Source: Planctomycetaceae bacterium
Lineage (GTDB): Bacteria > Planctomycetota > Planctomycetia > Pirellulales > UBA1268
Assembly (NCBI GenBank): GCA_947464585.1
Contig: CANHYS010000084.1
Coordinates: 1-7,614, forward strand
Reading direction: 5' to 3'
DNA length: 7,614 bases
Positions 1-5,664 of the stretch are shown here, in pieces. Within the stretch, counting starts at the first letter, position 1. Every line of letters starts with the position of its first letter. The position numbers were made by a program, and so were the translations under genes. A model generated the notes under the pieces. It saw only the letters and a list, made by a program, of their open reading frames with translations. It was not told the DNA's origin and ran no database searches.

Positions 1-430
1 CCGCTTCGTGGTGTCGGTGTTGAAGATCAACAACGATCTCGAACGGATGGGCGATCTGGCCCGCAACATCGCCAAGCGGGTGGCCCAGCTCACCGCTGGG
101 GAACCCTGCGAACTGCCTCCTGAGATCCGCACGATGGCCATGCAGGCGCAGGACATGGTGAAGGAGTGCCTCGACGCCGTGGTCAAGGGCGACCCGCTCC
201 TGGCTCGGCAGGTCCGCGAGGAGGACGACGCGGTCGACGAGGCGCGGCAGAAGATCCGCCGGAGGGTCATTCAGGAGATCAAGGCGAACCCCGAAAATGT
301 CGAGAGCCTGCTCCGGGTCAATTCCGTCTCGAAGCACATCGAACGGATCGCCGACATGGCGACGAACATCGCCGAGGATGTGATCTACATGGTGCAGGGC
401 GACATCGTGCGGCACCGGTCGAGCGACTGA
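1..430 (+). CDS. phoU: PhoU-family phosphate signalling regulator, C-terminal part (5' end outside window)
   Basis: The reading frame is open to the left edge, so only about the last 142 residues are visible. PhoU is a cytoplasmic three-helix-bundle repeat protein that links the Pst phosphate transporter to the PhoR sensor kinase and dampens the Pho response when phosphate is plentiful. Two family motifs of the E-x-x-x-D metal-binding type are visible: NDLERMGDLARNIA at the very start and HIERIADMATNIAEDV near the end, followed by the typical PhoU ending IYMVQGDIVRHR. An acidic helix (REEDDAVDEA) lies between them, as in the second half of PhoU. The GTG at position 8 is an internal valine codon, not a start, because the frame continues upstream in register with the family. 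The pst genes would be expected upstream, out of view. The stop is TGA at 428-430, and its last bases belong to a direct repeat found again at 623. Confidence 0.93.
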   Translation, partial: RFVVSVLKINNDLERMGDLARNIAKRVAQLTAGEPCELPPEIRTMAMQAQDMVKECLDAVVKGDPLLARQVREEDDAVDEARQKIRRRVIQEIKANPENVESLLRVNSVSKHIERIADMATNIAEDVIYMVQGDIVRHRSSD

Positions 431-454
431 CTACACGAAAAACATCGCATCGTG
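424..454. repeat. 31-bp direct repeat, copy 1 (spans phoU stop codon)
   Basis: This segment starts cgactga and ends aaacatcgcatcgtg. It recurs at 623-653 with two mismatches, 199 bp downstream. Copy 1 includes the last codons and the stop of phoU. After its end the sequence diverges abruptly from copy 2: copy 1 continues tcgccggg, while copy 2 continues cgatttttt and so completes a terminator hairpin. This copy therefore holds only the left half of that hairpin. Confidence 0.85.
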
Positions 455-460
455 TCGCCG

Positions 461-480
461 GGACAGGCGGATGCCTGTCC
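461..480 (+). terminator. Perfect 8-bp hairpin 30 nt after phoU
   Basis: Arms ggacaggc (461-468) and gcctgtcc (473-480) pair perfectly around a 4-nt loop, ggat. The position just behind the phoU stop fits a role in transcript ending or 3' end protection. There is no T-run after it (ttagcaag follows), so it is not a canonical intrinsic terminator. It may instead be one member of the palindrome family that fills this gap. Confidence 0.4.
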
Positions 481-490
481 TTAGCAAGCC

Positions 491-626
491 GCTTGGCGGG
501 CCTCCGCCCGCTGGCAAGAGCCGGGCATCGTGCCCGGCAGTCGTGTGGTGCGCCACGAGCTTGGCGGGCCTCCGCCCGCTGGCAAGGGCCGGGCATCGTG
601 CCCGGCAGTCGTGTGGTGCGTCCGAC
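491..626. repeat. Two tandem copies of a 68-bp double-hairpin unit
   Basis: The unit begins gcttggcggg at 491 and again at 559. The first 62 bp of each copy are identical except for position 519 (a) against 587 (g); only the last 6 bp differ. Each unit contains two perfect palindromes. The first has arms gcgggc and gcccgc with loop ctcc (496-511 and 564-579). The second has arms ccgggca and tgcccgg with loop tcg (521-537 and 589-605). The near identity of the copies suggests recent duplication. The design resembles intergenic REP/BIME-like elements, but no known family is identified here. No protein is likely: reading frames through it are low-complexity Arg/Pro/Gly translations of the palindromes. 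Confidence 0.85.
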
Positions 627-653
627 TGAATACACAAAAAACATCGCATCGTG
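623..653. repeat. 31-bp direct repeat, copy 2
   Basis: Second copy of the 424-454 sequence, with two mismatches (a for c and a for g). It again begins cgactga, although no gene ends here, and runs into the terminator-like stem at 643-657. The two copies bracket the 68-bp tandem units, which suggests that the 199-bp segment arose by insertion or segmental duplication just behind phoU. Confidence 0.85.
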
Positions 654-662
654 CGATTTTTT
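636..662. terminator. Intrinsic, possibly bidirectional terminator
   Basis: Six A residues (636-641) precede a perfect 6-bp stem, atcgca (643-648), loop tcg, tgcgat (652-657), which runs straight into six T residues (657-662). On the plus strand this has the stem plus T-run form of a Rho-independent terminator, and the upstream A-tract gives the same form on the minus strand. The A and T tracts could also pair and lengthen the stem. The stem is short, so strength is uncertain. It most likely ended the phoU transcript before the block at 455-622 came in between. Confidence 0.6.
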
Positions 663-666
663 CTTG

Positions 667-707
667 GCCGACGTCCGTCGGCTGGTGCTCACCCGGCCCT
701 CCGGGCC
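667..707. repeat. Two further palindromes before the DUF11 gene
   Basis: A 6-bp stem, gccgac and gtcggc with loop gtcc, lies at 667-682. A 5-bp stem, ggccc and gggcc with loop tcc, lies at 695-707. Neither has a T-run. Their short loops, all ending in tcc, match the ctcc loop of the 68-bp units, so they may belong to the same class of intergenic palindromes. Positions 708-799 show nothing further that I can support apart from a weak TAGCCT (765-770), a poor match to a -10 box. Confidence 0.5.
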
Positions 708-812
708 TGGCGCATGGTAATGCTGGTGGCGACTTTCCGCTTTTCGGCCGGTCCGGCCCCGTGGTAGCCTTTTCGCGGTCTTACCGCCCCTTCGCTGCCG
801 GAAACCGTGACC

Positions 813-2357
813 ATGTCACCATCGTTCACCGTTCGTTTGCTACCGCTCTCCGCCGTTCTGTCGGGGCTCCTGCTGATGCCGGTGGCAGTTTCGCCCGCGG
901 CAGCCCGCGCTGAGGATCCCGTTGCCGTGCTGGTCACGGGGCCGCTGTCGGCCACGGTCGGCGACCGGGTGGCGTTCGAGGTGGAACTGGTCAACCGCTC
1001 AGGCAGACCGCTGGAAAAGCTCCGTGTGGTCGACTACTTCGACAAAGGTTTTCATCACGAGGCATCCGCGAGCCCGATCGAACAGAAGGGCACCATCGAT
1101 CTGGCGGCAGGCACCTCGCGGAGGCTGACGCTCGATTTCCTGCTCGATGAACCGGGGCGGCAATGCCATCGTGTGGAGATTCTCGATCAGTCACACACGT
1201 TTGTCGGCGGTGCGACGTCGTGCGTGCAGGTCGCGGCGTCGCCGGTTGCTGCCGCCGCTCCGTTGGCAACCCCTTTGCCGACGACACCCGCCCCCGTGGC
1301 TGCGCCGGTCAATGCGTATCCTGCCACGACTTACCCGACGGCCCCGACGATGCCCGCCGCGCCGCCATCCACAAGCCCGGCGCCGTTCGCCATGGCGGCG
1401 CCGCTCGCGACGGCTCCGCTGGCCGCAGCGACGCTGGCGCCACCCCCTGTTGCATCGGCCCCCGTTCCATTGCCTCCTGCTGCATTGCCCCCTGTTGCAT
1501 CACCTCCCATCGCGATGCCACCGGCGCCGACAGCCCAGTCGCTGGCGCCGCCGCCCGCCCTGCCGGCGGCCAGCAGCCTTCCTGCTTCGACGGTGCTGCC
1601 CGCCACGCCATCGCTGGAACTGGACATGGTCGGGCCCGCTGAGGTGCTGCCAGGTTCCGTTTCCGAGTTCGTCTCCACCGTGCGGAATACCGGCAGCGTG
1701 GCCTCGGGTGCAACCACGCTGGAATTCGGTTGGGATGATGCCTTCACGCCCTTGGAAGCCTCCGAGGGCTATAAGCTGGCCTCTTCGCGGGTCTCCTGGG
1801 ACCTGCCTTCGCTCGAGCCGGGCGGACAGTTGCGGCGGCAGATCAACCTGCGAGCCCAGCCGGCCGGTGCGGTGACCCCGTCCTCCCGTTCATGTGTGCG
1901 CGGCGTGCTGAGTGGGGCCGTCGGAGGTGTCATGGTTGCCGATGAATCGTGCGTGCTCATCCGCTCCAACACGCCGCGGCAGCGCACACCCCGCGAGGCC
2001 GGGCTCCGGGTCACCCTGGCCGACTGCGATGATCCGGTGGTTGTCGGACATTCCACGACGCTCATCTGCACGGTCGTGAACTCCGGCGCAACGTCGACGG
2101 GACGGCTCGATCTCACGGTCGTGTTGCCCGAACGGGCAACGCTCGTGGGGGATCCGAGTCCTTCCCGCGTGCGGATCGACGGTGCGAATGTGTCGTTCGA
2201 TTCCATCCCGAGCATTCCGCCGGGTGGGCAGGCGACCATGGAACTGGCCTACCGAATCCCGGGAAGCGGCACGGCGAAGGCCACGGCGATCCTGACCGGC
2301 ACCGAACTGGATGGTTCGACGGATTCGAGCTGCCAGACGACGTTCCTGGCTCCGTAG
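813..2357 (+). CDS. Exported protein with three DUF11/Ig-like modules and a Pro/Ala-rich linker
   Basis: The product has 514 residues. ATG at 813 is chosen over GTG at 807 because a GGAA (800-803) lies 9 nt before the ATG but only 3 nt before the GTG. Residues 1-33 form a signal peptide: an Arg in the n-region, hydrophobic core LLPLSAVLSGLLLMPVAV, likely cut after AARA. Three beta-rich modules follow: about 36-141 (starting VLVTGPLSATVGDRVAF), 268-385 (LELDMVGPAEVLPGSVSEF) and 397-512 (LRVTLADCDDPVVVGHSTT). Each shows the DUF11 pattern of a conflict-free N-x-G strand (VNRSG, VRNTGS, VVNSGA) and a glycine-bearing turn near the end. Residues 142-266 are a low-complexity Pro/Ala/Thr/Ser linker with short reiterations such as PPVAS and LPPA. 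Modules 1 and 2 each hold a Cys pair with exactly 18 residues between them (118/137 and 361/380), likely disulfides outside the cytoplasm. DUF11 proteins are usually cell-surface or envelope proteins of unknown function. There is no C-terminal membrane anchor. It appears to be transcribed alone, with a 165-nt gap to the next gene that holds nothing obvious. Confidence 0.82.
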   Translation: MSPSFTVRLLPLSAVLSGLLLMPVAVSPAAARAEDPVAVLVTGPLSATVGDRVAFEVELVNRSGRPLEKLRVVDYFDKGFHHEASASPIEQKGTIDLAAGTSRRLTLDFLLDEPGRQCHRVEILDQSHTFVGGATSCVQVAASPVAAAAPLATPLPTTPAPVAAPVNAYPATTYPTAPTMPAAPPSTSPAPFAMAAPLATAPLAAATLAPPPVASAPVPLPPAALPPVASPPIAMPPAPTAQSLAPPPALPAASSLPASTVLPATPSLELDMVGPAEVLPGSVSEFVSTVRNTGSVASGATTLEFGWDDAFTPLEASEGYKLASSRVSWDLPSLEPGGQLRRQINLRAQPAGAVTPSSRSCVRGVLSGAVGGVMVADESCVLIRSNTPRQRTPREAGLRVTLADCDDPVVVGHSTTLICTVVNSGATSTGRLDLTVVLPERATLVGDPSPSRVRIDGANVSFDSIPSIPPGGQATMELAYRIPGSGTAKATAILTGTELDGSTDSSCQTTFLAP

Positions 2358-2508
2358 GATTCTCGCAACTCTTCGGGGGTGGCAGTCCGCATCTGCTTCG
2401 TAACCGTCAAAGTCGGTCGCGATGCTGCCGTCGAGGGGGTGTCGTGAGCCTTCGATCATACGCCGTGTTTCCGTGTGCCGATGAAGACCCCAGGAGTGGT
2501 CTGCCGGC

Positions 2509-2513
2509 AGGAA
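2509..2513 (+). promoter_or_regulatory. Ribosome binding site (AGGAA) deciding the start at 2523
   Basis: AGGAA is followed by 9 nt and then ATG at 2523. The upstream alternatives in the same frame, GTG 2475 and ATG 2481, lack a comparable site, and the residues they would add do not belong to the domain, which begins MLVVTSNW. Confidence 0.55.
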
Positions 2514-2522
2514 ACATCCGCC

Positions 2523-3788
2523 ATGCTCGTAGTGACATCGAACTGGTGCGTACCGGACGGCACGCTCTCCGCCGGGCCCCCACGCGGGTATCTCGATCGG
2601 TTTCGCGCCGAGGTGCGGAAGGCCTGCCTGCGCGGCGGCTTTCGTCGCGATGGGAGCTATCGTCCCGTGGATGCGATCGATGTCGTCCTCGCCGGCGACA
2701 CGTTCGACTGGCTCGTCAGTCGCGAGTGGACCGACGACGTGCGTCCGTGGGATGGCGGCAGGCGGGCGGCGGCTGCACGGGATCGGGTCGTGCTTGGAGC
2801 GATCGGCCGCGGTCACCGGTTGCTGGCAACGCTCGCGGCCTGGTTGCGCCGCGGGATCGAGGTTCCGATGGCCGATCGTCGCGGGCGGCCGATGCCGATG
2901 GCATCACGTCCCGTGCGAGTGCGCGTGGCCATGTTGAGCGGAGATCGGGATCGCTTTCTGGAACAGGTGTTCTCGGGCTCGACGCTTTCGACCAGCGACC
3001 TGTCGGTCGGCACATGCTGGTCGGATGGCGATGTCGTGGTGCGGCATGGAGAAGAGATGGATCCGCTGCACTCGGCGTGCGGCCGCGAGCCCACGCTCGG
3101 CGAAAGCCTCGCCGTCGATCTGATCGCCAGATTCGGCGCAGCGATCGACGAACTCGTCGAGCTCCGTCCGGTGGCCGCTGGGCTCGTGCGACGGCTGGCC
3201 GGAGGCCGCATCATCGACGCGCCGTTGCGGCTGGTCGGGTGGCTGTCCGCCCGTGAGGGCGGCGGCACGCTTCCGACGACGGCACGGCAGGGACTGCTTG
3301 ACGCGTGGCATCGGTCCGTCGACCTCTGGCACCGCGTGGCACGGCGACTCCCGTCGGGCGGGGACGCCGGCGTGGATCTGGTGGAGCGGATCGCGGAGTG
3401 GCTGGCATGTGAGGTCGGCGCGGATGACGGGCGATCGACCCGGTGGCTTGACCCGCCTCCGGCTCCCGGGGCGCCGCGGATCGGTGAGGCCGCCACCACC
3501 GTCGTGCTCGGCCATCCGGCCGCCGATCCGCGAGCATCGGCGGCCTGGCACCGCCAGGTGGTCTGTCTGGGGCCCGGGGCCTTGCACACGAGCGACCCTC
3601 TCGGCGACGATCTTCATGCACCAGCGGCGGTGTCCGTTCGCCCCGGCCGCGAGGGGCCGCAGATCGAGTGGCTGTCGCCGCCCAACGGCGCGGCAACGCC
3701 CGGCTGGCAGGACGGTGACCGGCCGGTGCGTGGCGTCTGGTTGTCGGCGCCGCCCCGCGGCGAGACGGGCATCGTCGATGCGGCCTGA
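2523..3788 (+). CDS. Metallophosphoesterase-family protein with eroded metal-binding motifs (probable pseudoenzyme)
   Basis: The product has 421 residues and no signal peptide or membrane segment, so it is probably cytoplasmic. The layout follows calcineurin-like metallophosphoesterases. Position 1 strand MLVVTSNWCVPDGT stands where the family has S-D-x-H-x-x-D-G-T. RDGSYRP (42-48), then IDVVLAGDTFDWL (52-64) with the G-D-x-x-D motif, and RPWD (74-77) follow. VAMLSGDRDRFL (135-146) stands in for G-N-H-D, VVVRHGEEMDPLHS (171-184) for the H-G-D motif, and VVLGHPAADP (327-336) for G-H-T-H. Retained ligands are D59, H175 and H331. Replaced ones are the first Asp (N7), the first His (C9), the Asn of GNHD (D141), its His (R142) and the second His of GHxH (A333). 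A two-metal phosphatase centre is therefore unlikely to form as usual, yet the frame is intact and typical in composition, which points to a kept protein rather than decay. Frame choice is supported by the AGGAA at 2509. cutA follows after 21 nt. Family assignment rests on motif order and my memory of related proteins; the substrate is unknown. Confidence 0.68.
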   Translation: MLVVTSNWCVPDGTLSAGPPRGYLDRFRAEVRKACLRGGFRRDGSYRPVDAIDVVLAGDTFDWLVSREWTDDVRPWDGGRRAAAARDRVVLGAIGRGHRLLATLAAWLRRGIEVPMADRRGRPMPMASRPVRVRVAMLSGDRDRFLEQVFSGSTLSTSDLSVGTCWSDGDVVVRHGEEMDPLHSACGREPTLGESLAVDLIARFGAAIDELVELRPVAAGLVRRLAGGRIIDAPLRLVGWLSAREGGGTLPTTARQGLLDAWHRSVDLWHRVARRLPSGGDAGVDLVERIAEWLACEVGADDGRSTRWLDPPPAPGAPRIGEAATTVVLGHPAADPRASAAWHRQVVCLGPGALHTSDPLGDDLHAPAAVSVRPGREGPQIEWLSPPNGAATPGWQDGDRPVRGVWLSAPPRGETGIVDAA

Positions 3789-3799
3789 GTCGGCTGCCT

Positions 3800-3804
3800 G
3801 GAGG
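3800..3804 (+). promoter_or_regulatory. Strong ribosome binding site (GGAGG) of cutA
   Basis: GGAGG ends 5 nt before the ATG at 3810. It is the best Shine-Dalgarno match in the window and favours 3810 over the next in-frame ATG at 3816. Confidence 0.6.
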
Positions 3805-3809
3805 CACAC

Positions 3810-4145
3810 ATGAAGATGCAGGGTGGCGTGTCGATCGTCGAGATTCGTACGACCTTCGGCACACGGTCTGACGCCGAGGCGTGCGCCGCCCGTCTCGTGG
3901 AGCAACGGCTGGCGGCATGCGTGCAGGTCGAGGGGCCCGTGCAGAGCACCTATTGGTGGAAGTCCGCCGTGGAGAGGGCGGAGGAATTTCGCTGCACCTG
4001 CAAGACGACGTCCGAACGGTCGCAGGCGTGCATCGAGGTTCTCACCCGCGACCACGCATACCAGACCCCCGAGGTGATCTGTGCGGAAGTGACGGCATCG
4101 ACGGCGTATGCTGACTGGGTGCGGGCGAGCGTGGCATGCGACTGA
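3810..4145 (+). CDS. cutA: CutA1 divalent-cation tolerance protein
   Basis: The product has 111 residues, the usual length of CutA1, a small cytoplasmic protein that forms very stable trimers with a PII-like fold. In E. coli it was linked to copper tolerance; its molecular role remains unsettled. Family marks are TTFGTRSDAEACAARLVEQ (14-32), RLAACVQV (33-40), YWWKSAVERAEEF (48-60), KTT (65-67) and the C-terminal HAYQTPEVI (82-90), which stands where most members have HPYEVPEI. His82 and the final Pro-Glu are kept, while P and E/V positions are changed to A, Q and T. Seven Cys are present (25, 37, 62, 64, 74, 91, 110), including a C-T-C pair, far more than the three I recall in the E. coli protein. 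It lies 21 nt after the metallophosphoesterase-like gene and 25 nt before the next gene, so an operon is likely. A strong GGAGG sits at 3800. Confidence 0.93.
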   Translation: MKMQGGVSIVEIRTTFGTRSDAEACAARLVEQRLAACVQVEGPVQSTYWWKSAVERAEEFRCTCKTTSERSQACIEVLTRDHAYQTPEVICAEVTASTAYADWVRASVACD

Positions 4146-4170
4146 TATCTGCACGTGTGGGACAGTGGCG

Positions 4171-4671
4171 ATGAGTGGTGTACCAGCAAACGACGACATC
4201 TACGCCTTCGACATCACGTTGCATGGCCGAAATCCAGACCTGGTCGGCCTGCAGGCCGTCGACACGCACACGGATGCCTGGGGCGCGTGGCCCACGCTGG
4301 CGGTGCCTCGCGACCTGCTGGCGATGCCGATGCCAACCGGGTTTGACGAGGCGCTCGAGCGGTTGTCCCGACTGGAGCGCATGTACGCCGAGCCCGACGG
4401 TTCGTTCGTCTGGACAAGCCCGCGCGCAGGGCTGTGGTGGCAGGTGGACGGCAACGCCTACGAGAAGGATGGCCGCGTGCTGCTGGCGGATCTCAAAGGA
4501 AGTTGCCCAGCGGCCGATTTCGATCGGCTGCTGGAGGCATTCGGCTGGCCGCAGCAGGTGATGATGATGCAGTTGGTGCGGCCCGCGGTTTTTCTCGACG
4601 AGCCGACGTTTCGTCGCCACGCCCGGTCCCGCGGGATCGCCGGGGATGGGCAGACTTTGCGGCCACGCTGA
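4171..4671 (+). CDS. Conserved-looking protein of unknown function, 166 aa
   Basis: I do not recognise a named family. ATG 4171 is chosen because the frame upstream overlaps the end of cutA and reads into Cys-rich sequence unlike the rest; no strong Shine-Dalgarno site is seen. The product is soluble, with no signal peptide or membrane helix. It is rich in Trp and aromatic residues: DAWGAWPTLAVP (35-46), SFVWTSPRAGLWWQVDGNAYEKDGRVLLADLKG (78-110, beta-hairpin-like alternation), then CPAADFDRLLEAFGWP (112-127, helix) and a hydrophobic strand MMMQLVRPAVFLDEPTFRRHA (131-151). A helical segment TGFDEALERLSRLERMYAEPDG (56-77) sits before the Trp-rich strands. The compact alpha/beta pattern and the polar tail look like a genuine folded domain. 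It lies 25 nt after cutA, with which it is probably co-transcribed. Confidence 0.72.
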   Translation: MSGVPANDDIYAFDITLHGRNPDLVGLQAVDTHTDAWGAWPTLAVPRDLLAMPMPTGFDEALERLSRLERMYAEPDGSFVWTSPRAGLWWQVDGNAYEKDGRVLLADLKGSCPAADFDRLLEAFGWPQQVMMMQLVRPAVFLDEPTFRRHARSRGIAGDGQTLRPR

Positions 4672-4716
4672 GTGACCGGTCGAAACGGTTGTGCCGGGCG
4701 ATCGTGGCCGGCAGGG

Positions 4717-4722
4717 TATGAT
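4717..4722 (+). promoter_or_regulatory. Possible -10 box (TATGAT) for the TPR gene
   Basis: TATGAT matches the TATAAT consensus at five of six positions, is preceded by GG, and lies in the 152-nt gap before the TPR gene. The nearest -35-like hexamer, TTGTGC at 4689-4694, is 22 nt away, which is longer than usual, so the call is weak. Confidence 0.28.
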
Positions 4723-4823
4723 GCTGGCTTGAGGCCGATGACAGGTGCGGTGTCGTGGGGAGTGGCCGCGTGGAGAACATGCCGATGGGCAGGGGCGAAC
4801 GAGACGAGAAGGTGGTCGACGCG

Positions 4824-5624
4824 ATGGGGCGTCGCAGCCAGTCTTCCAGCCGGAGCATGCTCCGGTTCCGCTGTGGCTTGATCGTGCTGGCGGTGGCGAT
4901 CGCCGGTGGTTCCCCGTTCGCTGCTGAATTCATCGGCGAGGAACCGGTGGCGGTGAGAAATGCCATCGGTGACGGCATCCATGCCTACCATGCGGGTGAT
5001 TACGACCGGGCCTACGACGATCTCACCAACGCGATCGAGGCCGGCACCGACGACCCGAGGTCCTACTATTTCCGTGGTCTTGCGGCGCTCCGTATGGGCC
5101 GTACGAGCGAGGCCCAGGCCGACTTCACCACTGGAGCGGACAGGGAACTGGTGACGGGCAGCATGCGGCGTGCGTCGCAGTCGCTCGAACGGGTGCAGGG
5201 GACCGACCGTCTGAGCCTTGAGCGGTACCGGGCACGGGCTCGGCTTGGGCAGTTGCAGCGGGAACGCGAGCACTACGGCCGACGGTATTCCACGATTGAA
5301 GACGCCTCGGGCGACGTGCGTCGTCGCCGCCGTTCGGAAGACATCCGGCCCGAACTGGTCGCTCCCCGTGGGAGGACGATCGAGGATCTTCCGGACGCGG
5401 GGGTCGAGGAGATGCCGGCGGGCAAGGCTGCTTCTCCCGCCAAACCTGGCAAGAAGGCAGTGGACGAGCCGGTCGAGATGGAGGAGCCCGCTGCAGAGTC
5501 AGACGATCCGTTTAGCGACGAGCCCGCTGCCCCCAGGGGCATGTCGAAGAACAAGGCCGCCGCAAAGGACGTCGAGGACGAGGACACGGCGGTTGAGGAC
5601 GACAACGCGGCGGCTGGACAGTAG
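4824..5624 (+). CDS. Exported TPR-like protein with acidic C-terminal tail
   Basis: With ATG 4824 the product has 266 residues. This start follows AGAAGG (4807-4812) and gives a normal signal peptide: Arg-rich n-region, hydrophobic core CGLIVLAVAIAGG (17-29) and likely cleavage after PFAA (31-34). Starts further up at GTG 4755, ATG 4779 or ATG 4785 are in frame and would add up to 23 polar residues. Residues 47-108 hold about two tetratricopeptide-like repeats: G-x-x-A-Y-H-A-G-D-Y-D-R-A-Y-D-D-L-T-N-A-I, then DPRSYYFRGLAALRMGRTSEAQADFTTG. A basic helical segment follows (115-170: SLERVQGTDRLSLERYRARARLG and a run of five Arg at 166-170). From about 190 the chain is low-complexity and acidic, with Pro, Ala, Asp and Glu (DDPFSDEP, DVEDEDTAVEDDN), and probably disordered. 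TPR units usually bind other proteins; the likely place is the periplasm or envelope. Its partner is not evident. It converges on the DUF423 gene, 40 nt apart, with no clear terminator between them. Confidence 0.78.
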   Translation: MGRRSQSSSRSMLRFRCGLIVLAVAIAGGSPFAAEFIGEEPVAVRNAIGDGIHAYHAGDYDRAYDDLTNAIEAGTDDPRSYYFRGLAALRMGRTSEAQADFTTGADRELVTGSMRRASQSLERVQGTDRLSLERYRARARLGQLQREREHYGRRYSTIEDASGDVRRRRRSEDIRPELVAPRGRTIEDLPDAGVEEMPAGKAASPAKPGKKAVDEPVEMEEPAAESDDPFSDEPAAPRGMSKNKAAAKDVEDEDTAVEDDNAAAGQ

Positions 5625-5664
5625 GCAGGCCTGGCATCGCCACGGCTTCGTTCACGACTGCCAT

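Noticed and set aside
491..626. CRISPR array
   Set aside because: Only two 68-bp units lie head to tail with a 6-bp non-matching part, so there are no spacers of suitable size, and no cas genes are present.
424..653. Insertion sequence with target-site duplication
   Set aside because: The 199-bp block has no transposase and no inverted terminal repeats at its borders; a 31-bp duplication is longer than typical IS target duplications. Kept as a repeat block of unknown origin.
166..720. Open frames of 72-184 codons on both strands across the phoU end and the intergenic block
   Set aside because: Their translations are Arg/Pro/Gly-rich, overlap phoU out of frame and reflect the palindromic repeats; there are no ribosome binding sites or protein motifs.
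2358..2522. Small gene or regulatory RNA in the gap before the phosphoesterase-like gene
   Set aside because: No strong hairpin, no T-run and no start with a ribosome binding site were seen other than the one at 2509 used by the downstream gene.
1890..2816. Minus-strand open frame of 308 codons across the end of the DUF11 gene and the start of the phosphoesterase-like gene
   Set aside because: It overlaps two genes with clear protein features, its translation has no recognisable domain and is rich in Arg, His and Pro as expected of antisense shadows in GC-rich DNA.
2904..4199. Minus-strand open frame of 431 codons opposite the phosphoesterase-like gene and cutA
   Set aside because: CutA is certain on the plus strand; this frame has shadow composition and no domain.
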